From contig JAJEKV010000021.1 of assembly GCA_021234155.1 (NCBI GenBank), positions 11,839,760 through 11,903,759 of the forward strand: a DNA stretch of 64,000 bases, read 5' to 3'. The stretch is from Isoetes taiwanensis. Its lineage: Eukaryota; Streptophyta; Lycopodiopsida; Isoetales; Isoetaceae. A program made the translations under genes and the position numbers. Shown in pieces: positions 47,589 through 58,300 of the stretch (the stretch's first letter is position 1; each line of letters opens with the position of its first letter). Below the pieces are notes generated by a model. That model was not told the origin of the DNA and searched no databases. It worked only from the letters and a program-made list of their open reading frames with translations.

Positions 47589-47733
47589 TGCATCTAAACA
47601 GGCAAAGTACATTTTTTTTGAATGATTATATTTTAGGGCTTGACATCTTTAATTTGTCGAACATCCTCACCATTAAATGATAACAAGCGCAACTAGTTGC
47701 ATGCAAATGCTAACATCCTAGAGCAAATGTATA

Positions 47734-48120
47734 TAGGGTATGGTCGCCCCCTTTCGCACACTTAAGGCGTCAATGCAAATTACCTACAAATCCACCACGG
47801 TTTTTGGTAAGTTTGAGTGCTCCTGAATCGAGGCAAGATACCTACGATGTGGGTAAGTTTTTTCCACGAGGTATTGCCATTTTGACCTCCAATTACAGCC
47901 CAGGGGGGGGGGCAAAAGGGCACGAAATGGGTTCGAAAGGCCTTGCCGAATGCGCCAATACGGTTGATACATGGAATAATATATGTCACGATAGGAACTT
48001 GGGGCCTGCACAATTGCATTGAACGCATACCTTGGCGATATTGGGGGGCTTGCAACATGTTGGCGGGACCTTTGATCCCGCCGACGTGGGCATGTAGCTA
48101 TGGGGGGCGACCATATCCTA
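47734..48120. mobile_element. 387-bp MITE nested in the CACTA element
   Basis: 18-bp terminal inverted repeats (tagggtatggtcgccccc and gggggcgaccatatccta, one mismatch), flanked by TA on both sides. Contains a hairpin ggcggga...tcccgcc at about 48,063-48,083 and a run of ten G at about 47,902. No coding capacity. Confidence 0.8.
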
Positions 48121-48285
48121 TAGAATATAATATTTTCTAGCCATTATGTCTTTAAGGCATGTCTAGCTACCTAAAGCATCATTTGCACTAGCTCTAACCC
48201 AGCCAGAAAGGAAAAAAGATTCATAAGGGGCACAAATTAATAAACTTACTGTGTAGGAATGTCAGATTGGGTTAACAATAGAACA

Positions 48286-48953
48286 GTAATGACCGGTTGT
48301 TGCAAATTACGCCATTATTCCACCAAAATTATAAGGCGGAATAGAACTATAACTTTCTTGGTATTTTAAGGAGCGGCGCCGCTTCCCTGTATTGCTCCAG
48401 CGGCAGCCCTGCTTCCCCCGCCTTGTTTAAGAAGCTCTACCCCGCTCCAAACTTTCTTACGGAAGCGCCATATCCCATCGTCTGCACCAACACAGATATG
48501 GAAAAAAGGCACCAACACAGATATGGCGGCTCTGTTTGCACCCAAAATGGCGGCTCTGTTTGCACACAGATATGGCGGCTCTGTGAGTATTTTCCAGCAA
48601 ATCTCTGTTTGCACACAGATAGGGCTAAATCTATGAAAGCAGAGGTCGGATTGCACGACATACAGAGGTCGGATACATGAAATTCCTTTCAAGAACGTAG
48701 TCCGGAATCCTTTCAAGAAGGACTATTTTTGCTATTCACAGTGGCTTTGGATTATTAAGACTAATGTGCTATGATTTTGCTAAAAACAAGATACTGAGTA
48801 ATGGTTGTGCATTAGAAAAAGTTCGAAAAGCATCGACGGGCATCCGCAGCAGAAGCATCCATCCGCAATGAGAAAGCGAGAATGCAACAGCAAAACAGGG
48901 CCTAATGCCACGTGGGGCCTCTTGAGTGGAAATTTGCAACAACCGGTCATTAC
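48286..48953. repeat. Inverted repeat pair, 23-bp perfect arms
   Basis: gtaatgaccggttgttgcaaatt at 48286-48308 and its exact reverse complement at 48931-48953. Between them lies a short tandem array of atggcggctctgtttgcac-like units (about 48,484-48,625). May be a MITE whose ends relate to the foldback that follows. Confidence 0.75.
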
Positions 48954-48957
48954 GTCC

Positions 48958-49072
48958 GGTAATTTCCACTGGTCGGACATTACGCCTGTAAAGGCCCGCG
49001 AGTGCTCCGCCGAGTCTGGCGGCGCCGCTAGAGCCTTTACAGGGCGTAATGATCCTCCCAATGGAAATTACC
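48958..49072. repeat. 115-bp foldback element
   Basis: The arms ggtaatttccactggtcgga... (48958-48995) and its near reverse complement (49033-49072) can form a long hairpin. The arm phrase cattacgcc also resembles the ends of the neighbouring 668-bp inverted pair. Confidence 0.8.
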
Positions 49073-51149
49073 TAGTACATATATTGGTAATGGTCGCGTT
49101 TGACGAAAATCGGCGGCACTAAAATTAGGCAAATAGAGGCAGGAGAAACCCTAGAAGGCATCCAGGCTGACATTTGAAGTCGTGGTGATGCAGAGGAAAT
49201 GGTGAAGGATTTGAAGAAAACGGACAATAATAGTGGATTCGGTGTTGAAGCAAATGGGTAGAACAAGCAAGCTGCAACAGAATGGAAGGTAATGGCAGAG
49301 GTTTCGGCATATTATATCGATTCTTATCTTCAGAGGAGGTATGTAGCTGAATGCAAGCTCTATACAGAGTTTGTAAACTCGGGATTAAGAGTTTATTGTG
49401 TTGTGCTTTTTACAGGATAAATTCTTACTGACACTAGTAAGCAGACAACTGCGATTCAATTGAGTTTGCAATATGATTAGACTCGGCTTGTATTTGCATT
49501 GAACCGAACCTGTATATAAAGAAATTTTGGCTCAATTTGCAGGTTATAGATTTATTGGTTACATTCACCATCTCAGACTAGGACTATGCATTTAGTCGAT
49601 TATTGTCAGATAACACCAAGCATGTGTATACCCCTCAGTTTCAGCACCTGAAGGTTAGCTATGCAATCTCAAAAGTAGGATCATGTTCTAGATGGGCCAG
49701 CCTTGTCATTTCACTTGAACATAGAGTCTCTCATCAGACAGTAGTTTTTCCGCAGTAGCGACATCTCTGATGAGCCCATCTTCTCAATTCAAAACAAAAT
49801 CTATATTGTTTCTCAATGCTAATAATATTCCAGTTGGCAGTTTATTGGCTTTACTGGTTGGTTAACTTAATGTTGATCATCTTTAAACTTGCTCCATTTG
49901 CTTTGTTGGCCTGAGGATGTTAAGACTAGAAAAGGATTTGTGTCCACACTCTTGTAATTATGTTCAGAGATTTATTTGGTCTCTTCCAGTTGCATGCATA
50001 TGTACAGGATCCAAGATCTTGCATGAGGGTTACAGTATGAAGATCTTGCATGAGGGCCACATCGTTGCTCTTCAAAAAGCACATGCATGTGTGCCTATAT
50101 GGTTGAGATACGACGTTTCTTATCTTTAGAAAGATTGGATGCCTTTCAAAATGGAGGTGTTACAACACATTGGTTTGTACACAATCAGTGTAGAACTCGT
50201 GTTTCAAAGCAATTTGGATGTGTAAACAATTTGGGTATGTCTCTTACATTTCTGATATAGACATTTAGGAATAGGAAGTCTTCTCGGTGAAAAGGAGAGA
50301 GAATGAAAAGGGAAGCTCAATAATTGTTGTGCTCATTAATCTATTTACCTAGAATATTGCCAACTCTCTGTTAATTAACAAACTATCTTTTTTGTAATGG
50401 TGCTGCCATGTAATTGGCAAGGGGTTCAATTCCCTTCTCAGATAATTTTGGTTAGGTAAATCATGTATTTTTATTTGTCGTGTCTCAAATGTGGAGCACA
50501 CGATTAGTAATTGATGTTGACTGAGCATACCGTGGTTATTGTGAACCAATAAGTGACATTCATATTGACACAATCCATGCCTTAGGGTTTTCAGGTGACA
50601 TCACTATTGCTAGTACTAGGTGACAATAGTATTGGTAATATTAGTATATGACTCTATGGATGACACTAAAATTGGGGTTGAAGATGCCAGTACATATGGC
50701 TTTATTTGTGACAATAATCTTGTTACTAATGACCTCATGTTTAACAATATACATGTTATATCTGAAACTAGAGATGATGTTATATGTGACTCTGCCACTG
50801 ACCACAATGGTAACACTATAGTTGATATTATAGGTGACGTTACCACTGAGCATAATGGTAACACTATAGTTGATGTTATAGGTGACATATTGGGTGATGA
50901 AATCTATGGTAATATAGGTGACTCTATAGGTGACATTATCACTGACACTATAGGTGACATTATAAGTGACGTTATAGTTGCTACATTAGTGTCACTGGTA
51001 TGTGGCACCAATTGTGTCAGTTGTTAGAAAATTTTGAGTTGTCATTTAAGGCTGAAAATTGGCATAATTAGTGACACAAACGACTATGTTCTCTTATAGT
51101 GCATTTGCTTAAAATTCTTGAAATTCTGGAAACGACAAACGGATATTAC

Positions 51150-52502
51150 CTGAATGCAAGGCTCCATACACTACCCATGTGTCCTAGCAAAGGAGATACA
51201 CATTTTGTGGTTGCCAAATCCCACATCATTATTGCACCATCTTCATCTCCAGATGCCATATAACGCCCATCAGGTGACATGGCCAAGGACACGACCATTC
51301 CCCTATGTCCAGCAAATACACACATGCATTCCCCTGTTTGCACAACCCATAATCTTACGGTCTTGTCACTGGATCCAGTCGCAATATAGTTGCAATTGAC
51401 ATGCCATTGCACACACTGCAGGAAAGTAGTTCTCAAATACATTTAAATTATCATTTTGCTTCAAATCCTTAGAAGTCGCTTTATCTTTCTTTAGTTTCTT
51501 GTTCATCAGGTCCTGCTTTCCATCTGAAGCTCGCTTCTGCATCAGTCCGTATTAGTGGAGCCGCATATATTTATAGATGGGCCCAATATATGATGCTCAC
51601 CTTCCCATCTTCACCTTCTATTTCTTTGGCTTCCAATGCGGCTTTGTCCGCATCTACAGTCTGTTCTTTCTTGATTCTACTAAATCCAAGCACCTACAAA
51701 TCATGGTAAATAACAAGATAGTTACTAAGCTTTTGAATAATATCAATAAAAGTTAACACCTTCTGCTTACCCCCCAGTAAATCTCTTTCTGGTTTTTTCA
51801 GGTAATGTAGGTGAGTCTTCTTCCTCGGGCAACTCCGAGGGCTGACCAGGAAAAACTGATCATAATCATATAAAGGCACAGACACATTTGGAACTTGTTA
51901 GACCAACCTTTGAGATTTATGTAAGCATTCACAATTCCAAGCATCAGCATGGAATCTGTAATATGAAGGTATTGCAATACAAGCTCGAAAGAATACTGAA
52001 AGAAACTCACAATCAACGATCGAGGAGATATTCATCTATCTCTGCCGCAAAGTGAGATGCTTCGTGATTTCACTTTCGATAAATATCAAGCACACTAGTT
52101 TCTTTCCTTTTCTTCCTGAATGCCTTATTGTTCAACACATAACACCTATGGAAGAAATATAGGAGGAAATTTACGTGGCATAATTTGATGTTAACCTTAT
52201 TTTCACGCAATGTCTTTGCAATGTCATTCTCTTGCACATTTAATCGGCATGTCATTACCTTTAAATGTTCGGGGGATATAAAACCTTCAAGTTTTTGAAG
52301 GTCATGCAAATGCATCGCCTCGTGGTCCTCATGGAACTTTGAAAAAATGTTATTTTGCTTATAAGAGTGCATAATATCTTTTTTTAAAGGGTAACCACGA
52401 GTGGTACCATACCTTCTTGAGCAAATCCCTTTGAAACAAGATCCATGGAGGAATGGACAAAAACGGGGGTAAAGAATGCGGCGAGCTCATTACGCAAAGC
52501 TC
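51150..52502 (-). pseudogene. TAF5: TAF5 homologue (TFIID subunit 5), internally deleted
   Basis: TAF5 is a WD40 scaffold of TFIID in the nucleus. Exons on the minus strand: about 52413-52502 (FFTPVFVHSSMDLVSKGFAQ); 52175-52385 (FSKFHEDHEAMHLHDLQKLE and TLRENKVNIKLCH, the TAF5 N-terminal domain); 51908-51995 (YSFELVLQYLHITDSMLMLG); 51771-51855 (VFPGQPSELPEEEDSPTLPE); 51601-51693 (VLGFSRIKKEQTVDADKAAL); about 51452-51536 (lysine-rich); 51150-51415 (CVQWHVNCNYIATGSSDKTV and SPDGRYMASGDEDGAIMMWD). In other plants three WD repeats lie between the lysine-rich part and CVQWH; here only about 36 bp separate those exons, so WD1-3 are deleted. The join of 51771-51855 to 51601-51693 is out of frame by one, and RLWVV has lost the WD aspartate. 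The residual protein could not form a full propeller. Confidence 0.8.
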
Positions 52503-52739
52503 TTAAAATTCGATTCAGTGCGCCCTCTTCCCGCCCCTTTACGCTCCATCTGCGCTCCCTTTTCCATCATTTTTCCTTCAATCTCTCTCAAATCCAGCCC
52601 CAAACCTGATTAATCTTCACAACCCACTTGATTAATCGAATCCCAGACGTGAAAGCGGAACAACACGAAAGCCGGTTAGCCCGGTTTGTACAAGCATCCA
52701 CCGACAACGCCGGGCGGCCGAGCACTTCACGGGCACCGG

Positions 52740-52860
52740 CCCGCTTTTTAGCACACCAGTATATGCTAGGCATATGTCGGCATATACCTGGATATGCCCA
52801 CATACCCACATAAACGAGGGTTTGTGCCCCCCTAGGGGCAACCCAAAAAGGCATGGATCG
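52740..52860 (+). repeat. Dispersed repeat family R3, copy 3
   Basis: ggcatatacctggatatgcc followed by gtgcccccctaggggcaac; same palindrome pair as the copies at 22.3 kb (opposite strand) and 43.8 kb. Preceded by gccggttagcccggtt, shared in part with the 43.8-kb copy. Confidence 0.7.
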
Positions 52861-53477
52861 GGAGAGGATGAGAATAGCAAAAGCGGAACCTTTTTCTCAG
52901 ACTAAAAGGCCGATTTAGCTACAAATAACGTCTGTCTGCATGAATCCGACACAGCAAGGATCTTCAGTCTCCTCTTCCGGCTTCTGCAAACAAATCCGGA
53001 ACTCTGACTACACCTGTTCTTGAATCCGGCAGCAGCAACTTGGTCGTTGGTTGCCTCTTCTCAAATCCGACCTGCTTCTCTCTGATTCAGCCGAGGATCT
53101 TGCAAGCGGGGCTTCAGGATCTGCCGTGGTTGCTGGTTTTCCTGGAAGGTCCGAGATTGAGACCAATTATATTCCTTGGTGGTTGGATTGAGACTATCTA
53201 AGCCCATATTGTTGTAAGATCGGATTGATCGCAAGCTGAAGGGATAATAGGCTGCGACCAACTCCTTTCATTCTTTTCCCTTGGAAATTGCCTTTGTTCT
53301 TTCTGGATCCGGTTGGGTGGAAGCTGGATGCCCAGTCCATTGGTTGTGGAAACCAAAACTATTTGATCCTATCCAAAGATTGTTTCTTCTTTATCTTGTC
53401 TGTGCAATTGTTGTAGCTGCAGTTTTCCTTAAAGCGTATCAGCTCCTTTTTAGGTTTTTCTCTAGACGACTCAAACC
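52861..53477. other. Unassigned, probably 5' part of the DIRS-like element
   Basis: No domain recognised. ORFs are in the same strand as the reverse transcriptase that starts at 53478. Confidence 0.35.
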
Positions 53478-54108
53478 TTCAATGTTCTTCTCTTTGGTCT
53501 CACCTCCATTCCATTTGTATTTACCAAGCTCAATAGACAATTGATTTGTCATTGGTGCTCCCAAGGTATTCCTTGCTCCCCATGCATTGATGATATCCTT
53601 TTTCTATGTCGTTTCCTACCTGAGTCACTCCTTAAGTCCAAATTATTTCTAACTTTCAGAAGGTAGGCTTTCTTCTCACGTGAAAAAAGTATCACTTTTG
53701 CATTTCTCACTGCATTATCTTCCTAGGTTTCATCGCAGATTCCACAATGGTTTGTTCCACCTCTCGGCCTCTAAAAAGTCACGTGCCCTATTACTATGTT
53801 TTGGCTTGCTTGTTGCTCCCATTGTGTCGGCTCGTTTGGTTGCCCACTTCCTCGGTTGCCCACTTCCTCGATTTTATTCAGTCCTTGCATCTAATATTCA
53901 GCCACCTTTGTGATGCCTCGACGTCAAGCCTCTGCTCTGATCTCCGTTGCTCTGACCTTTGGGATACCCCTTTCATCTTTCCTCTTTTCTTGCACGTCAT
54001 CAGTTGTCTCTTTGGGCAGACAATTGTTTTCAATTCTTTGGCCACCTCTTCTCACTAAGATCACCCTCGGTTTTGATGCAAGCAATGAGGGTTGGGGTGG
54101 TTGGTACT
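53478..54108 (+). pseudogene. DIRS-like reverse transcriptase and start of RNase H
   Basis: Open frame from 53478: FNVLLFGLTSIPFVFTKLNR, then SPCIDDILFL, where C-I-D-D is the Y/F-x-D-D catalytic motif. After a frame change, GFLLT-stop-KKYHFCISHC and IIFLGFIADSTM (about 53,668-53,750) give the segment that normally precedes the connection domain. At 54,013-54,103, LLTKITLGFDASNEGWGGW starts RNase H (first catalytic D in FDAS). The motifs follow the DIRS/Ngaro group. The RNase H domain stops here and resumes at 56,900. Confidence 0.65.
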
Positions 54109-54330
54109 CCTGCAAGAGATTGGGCTTATAAAGAAGCAGAAAAAGCACTTTCACCATTTAAGAGACTACTAGATGAAGGCCAAGAGTTGAATCTTAGGCT
54201 TGGCATATACATGCCATCAGATGAAATAGCCGCAATGCAACAAATAACTCTGAAAATTGATTATCTATTGAATTTTCTTAAAATTTACCCAATTTTTAAT
54301 GGCATCTTCCTTTATCTCCAACTATAAGAT
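54108..54330 (+). other. Orphan exon-like ORF
   Basis: Continuing frame EAEKALSPFKRLLDEGQELN, LRLGIYMPSDEIAAMQQITL, KIDYLL: a soluble alpha-helical sequence unlike the retroelement on either side. It is weakly reminiscent of helical PLU-1-like repeats of plant KDM5 demethylases, but I do not claim that. It may be a captured host exon. Confidence 0.3.
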
Positions 54331-56339
54331 CCAAAACGTTGTTCACATCTTGGAAAGAACTGCCTGGTTTTTCGAAATTCAAGCTCATAGTTGTGGATAA
54401 TCATCTTCTGAATCTAACCAATTGCCTATTCGCCATTGGTGTAGATAAACGGGATCAAACTAAATTATAATCTACATTCACTTTCGTACTTTATACACTA
54501 CATAATCACATAATAAAATACACTTCTTTACAACATGAATGATCATATATACACATTTCCCATAAGTAATATCTCGCATCAACAATCGCATTTCCAATGC
54601 CACGCCTAAAGTGGCCATTCATAACTCATCTTCTCTAAATGGCAAAATTAAATTAAGTATATTCCTAGCTATGAACTAGAGGATGTACAAAGTCTGGCAA
54701 AATTAAATTAAGTATATTCCTAGCTATGAACTAGAGGATGTGCAAAGTCTTACAGAATCTATAAACTAGAGAATCTGCAAACATTTACATTTATCTAAGT
54801 CCATTTAAGCGTATGGAATTATCAATCTCTTGCATCCCATATTAAACAACCCCATAGATAGAAATGTCACTAAGTAAAGTGACCACACAGATCTGACCCA
54901 AACTTAAAACACACTCTTACACCAATGGTCCAATCTCATGCTCGAATTGAACTCCTTAGGGTCTACAAGGCGCTGGCTCCGCCAGCGCTAAATTCTTGTA
55001 TATTATATGGTTGTAAAAGACTAGGAGATACTCAGCAATGCCAATTTAATGTCAAGGTCATCTGTAAGGATATCACAGATCTTTGTATGGCCTCCCACTC
55101 GGCCTCCATTTTATTCGCCATCAAAGAGGCAGTTCTTGCTATGCTTCTTTAAATTTGGTTCTTGGAATGCCAAAGCTATGTTCAGAGAACAAGGGCCATG
55201 CCCTTTCTGTATACAAGAATGTCCATTTATTGGCACTCTTGTTACGTGGAAGCAGGTTAGGCTTCATTCTGTGGCAGTAAATCTCACTTAGAATGCAAGT
55301 AAATCAGGCAGAATGCTGGGTAAATCAGTGGGAATGCAAGTAGATTAGGGAGAGTGCTGGGTAAATCAATCGGAATGCAAGTAGATTAGACAGATTGCAA
55401 AACTCAATGGAACAGAAGAACGCCAGCTGCCCTAGTTTCTTGTTGTTGTTCCTAGTAAAGAAAATATGCCACATGGCATGGCGGGATTGGACCTCGTGAT
55501 AGAAAAAAGCCTAACCTACGTTTACTTTGTAACATGTATTCCCTTAACTGTATTGGGCCGAAGTTGCTCTTAATGTTATGGATTGGGAAGAAAAAAGTTG
55601 GATAGAAAACAAGGCTCATAAATTGAGTAGAATATTCAATAATTGATGCTCCTTGATGTGGTTCGCGCATAATAAAAGCATAGAGTATCAAAAAGACATA
55701 TTCTAGAAAAATAGCTAGGTACAATATACCCCCATGGTCCAAGAGTTAAGGGTTCTCCTAAGGTATGCATACGTATGTTTCTAAGCGTTTCACAATACAA
55801 GCATAAAGCATCAAAAAGACGTATTCTAGAAAAGTGGTGTAAAGTGTATAGAAGCATCTAGTAGGCATATTCAACCAGTATACAAAAGCATCTAGTAGTC
55901 AAATTCAATGCAAATATTTTAACGTCCTAAGTGCGTAGTCATTTTTTGGTATAAATATATCTCAAGTGTTTTCTTGTATTGTTGGCCTTCTAACTATTTG
56001 GTAAGGTTCTTGATGTGGTTCAAGCATGATTTAAGGTTCAAGCCTTCACGGTAGCATTCTTCACATGCATTTCTCGTATAGTGGGTTCATGGGCTCCAAC
56101 TTGGAAAAAAAAAAGTTGAAAAGCAGATAAATTGAAAATCTCAAGGTTAAAAGGTGAAATAAATTAAATGGTCAACCAACAAGGTTTTAAATGGACATTT
56201 TTTTAAATGGACATTTTTAGCTAAAAGGTGAGTTTAGGGGTCCCATATTTTGAATTGATCTTTGGGTTTTAAATAGCCAAGATAATTCCTGAATATAACT
56301 GGTGTGTGTGGTACAATAAGTGATAAAAGAGCTGTCAAA
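54331..56339. other. Inserted AT-rich sequence without recognised genes
   Basis: Separates the two halves of the DIRS-like RNase H. Contains the tandem at 54641-54750 and a loose tandem of gtaaatca(g/a)(t/g)(g/c)ggaatgcaagta units at about 55,295-55,390. Confidence 0.45.
54641..54750. repeat. 55-bp tandem duplication
   Basis: The unit ggcaaaattaaattaagtat and on at 54641-54695, repeated at 54696-54750 with one difference. Confidence 0.95.
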
Positions 56340-56899
56340 ACTTTAGCATCTTCTGTCATGTTGTTAACATTAACACTCATAATGTCACTGTATGGGCTGA
56401 CATAAAGCTTGTCACAATTGATGGCGACAATATTGATGATACTAATACCAACATCTATTGTGGCATATACTATGACCACACACATATTGACAGAATTTGT
56501 GACACTAAAGGTACTAGTATATCTGATAATAATAACACCACCTACAATGTCACTAGTGGACACTGACACTAATATTGATGTTATATGTGTAATAACTATT
56601 GACGCTATATTTGATGCTAATAACAACACTTATAACATTAGTACTGGGTACTGACACTATTTAAGATGTTATATGTGTAACAATTGGTGACGCTATAATT
56701 GGTGCTAATAGCAACATCTATAGCATCATAGACAGTTACTGACATTGTTGGTGACAAAAATAGTGAGGCTATAGGTGATACAAATTGTGGCAACTATAGC
56801 ATCACTTCTGTATAAGTGTCACCAATAATGTCATAGTGTATACTTTCTAATGTTCTAGTGACATTTTGATGACACTAATTGACCCCTTCTCTTGTAGTG
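56340..56899. mobile_element. CACTA element end (second copy), right terminus
   Basis: Ends in cttctcttgtagtg at 56899. Its reverse complement, CACTACAAGAGAAGGGGTCA, matches the left end of the element at 46349 for about 70 bp. The same GTGACACTAT-type subterminal motifs fill 56,340-56,880. No left partner with flanking GTT was found. Confidence 0.75.
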
Positions 56900-58300
56900 G
56901 TTGTCTATTTCTGGTACGCAGGTTCTCTCCGTTCATGGCTTTTTTACCGTGGCAGAATATCTTCAATCCTCTCATGGCTCGAGTTATTTGCTCAACTTCG
57001 TTTGTTGCAACACTTTGCTAGTCTCCTCTTTAATACGATTGTGGTTGCATGTGGCGATAGCCAGAATGTCTCGTTCCTTTTGTAGAAGGGTGGTTCCCCA
57101 TCTCCAGTTCTTTATTTGCTTGACATTGAGCTATTCATCTTTTGTTATCACCAGAGAATTTAGGCTTGAACCTTTGTGGGTCCCGCAGTTGGAGAATGAG
57201 TGGCTGACTATTTATCCAAGATTTGCAAATTTGACTACTTTTTCCTTCCATGCTGAAGACTTTAGCTTGATTGAATCTCGTTGGGGCCCTCATTATGTCG
57301 ACTGCTTTGCTAGCCCTTCTAATGCTCTGCTCCCTGTGTTCAACACCAAATCCGCTTATCCTTTTCGGATTCCCCCGATGCTTTTTCCTACAATTGGCGT
57401 CTATTCAACAATTATTGCTTCCCTCTCGCCTCTTTGGTCCCTGCTGTCTTGCACCATGCACGCCTATGACATGCTCGCCTTACTTTGATCGTCTTTTCAT
57501 GGTGTTCAGCTCCTTGGTGGCCATTGGTTGCTTGTGGTATGAGCTCCTAGGAACCATTTATTGTAGATGCATTGTTCTTTCATGAATTTTCTCGGGCTTT
57601 ACTTCCATCAGTTTCGAGACTCGCGGATGTGAGGCATCATGTGGCTTTCTTTGCTCTGCGCTGTGTGTTTGAATGAAGGTTGGTTATGCTGTCTATTTTT
57701 CTGATACGGTTGTTCTTTTTATTTCAGATATTTGGCCATGTTACTCGACATTATCACCTGATTTCATGGCTCCTATTCCTTATCTCGATCCTTCAGTCTC
57801 GGGCTGCTTCTATCTTATTTGCATATGCCTCTGCTTAGCGTCAGTTTCAGTCTTGGTGCCTATCGCAGGGAGTTCCTTTCCTTCAGACTTTTCCCATTCA
57901 TGTTGCAGTGCTCATTGTGTAATTGGTATCTTTCCACGAGGGCTGTTCTCTATGAGTAGTGCATCTGCTGCCATCTCTTTCTTCCACAATTTGATTAATG
58001 CCCCTTCTCCTTGCTCGGATCTTTTGCCGTCGTTGGTCCGCCAGTCCACCCCCCTGGCTTTCGCCTACTTTTTGGTCTTGGTTACCCCTCATTGTGGCCT
58101 ATATTCATCTAATTATCTTGTCTTTTACCCCGATCCATGTTGAGTGGGGTGGTTCGATGAAAGCCTCTTTGATCACCTTATGTTTTGCCAGTTTGATTCG
58201 TATTTTTGAGGCCCAGTTGAATTGGTGTGATCCGATGTTTGGGTGTCAATCCAAAAACATAAATGTGACTAGGTTGTGGCCAGCCAAAATGCCTTAATTG
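56900..58300 (+). pseudogene. DIRS-like RNase H, methyltransferase-like and tyrosine recombinase domains
   Basis: RNase H resumes with GTQVLSVHGFF, LELFAQLRLLQHF, VVACGDSQNVSFLL and LEPLWVPQLENEWLTIYP (56,903-57,220; catalytic D in CGDSQN). Next comes the DIRS methyltransferase-like block: SRWGPHYVDCFASPSNALLP (57,281-57,340), then in another frame DAFSYNWRLFNNYCFPLASL and TLIVFSWCSAPWWPLVA (57,376-57,530). Last is the tyrosine recombinase: QFQSWCLSQGVPFL (about 57,850), SAAISFFHNLINAPSPCSDL (57,966-58,022) for the core-binding domain, and SLIRIFEAQLNWCDPMF (58,189-58,240), where R-I-F-E-A is the first catalytic arginine motif. The distal R and Y residues are not found before the stop at 58,295. 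Domain order RT, RH, MT, YR is that of PAT-like DIRS elements. Many frame breaks. Confidence 0.65.

Larger units (their letters stand above)
46349..51101. mobile_element. CACTA DNA transposon, non-autonomous, in a TAF5 intron
   Basis: The left end CACTACAAGAGAAG and the right end (reverse complement CACTATAAGAGAAC) are CACTA termini, flanked by the 3-bp duplication CAT (46346-46348 and 51102-51104), as expected for this superfamily. Subterminal regions (46,380-46,860 and 50,590-51,080) are dense in short motifs around GTGACATTATAGGTGAC in both orientations, typical binding arrays for the CACTA DNA-binding protein. The 3.7 kb between them has no transposase-like ORF but contains a nested MITE and foldback sequences. 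It lies between two exons of the TAF5 homologue. Confidence 0.9.

Noticed and set aside
50395-50440. tRNA gene or tRNA-derived SINE (ggggttcaattccc)
   Set aside because: A B-box-like string is present, but no A box at the right distance and no cloverleaf could be drawn.
50620-51027. 135-codon ORF rich in repeated GDI-IGD motifs
   Set aside because: It is the translation of the CACTA subterminal repeat array; opposite-strand and mirror ORFs of the same kind exist at 46,560-46,862 and 56,234-56,654.
54108-54330. KDM5 (JARID1) PLU-1 exon
   Set aside because: The resemblance is only to a general helical pattern; no diagnostic residues could be confirmed.
56879-58143. New family of plant membrane proteins from hydrophobic ORFs
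   Set aside because: The ORFs are frame-shifted parts of a DIRS-like RNase H, methyltransferase-like and recombinase polyprotein.
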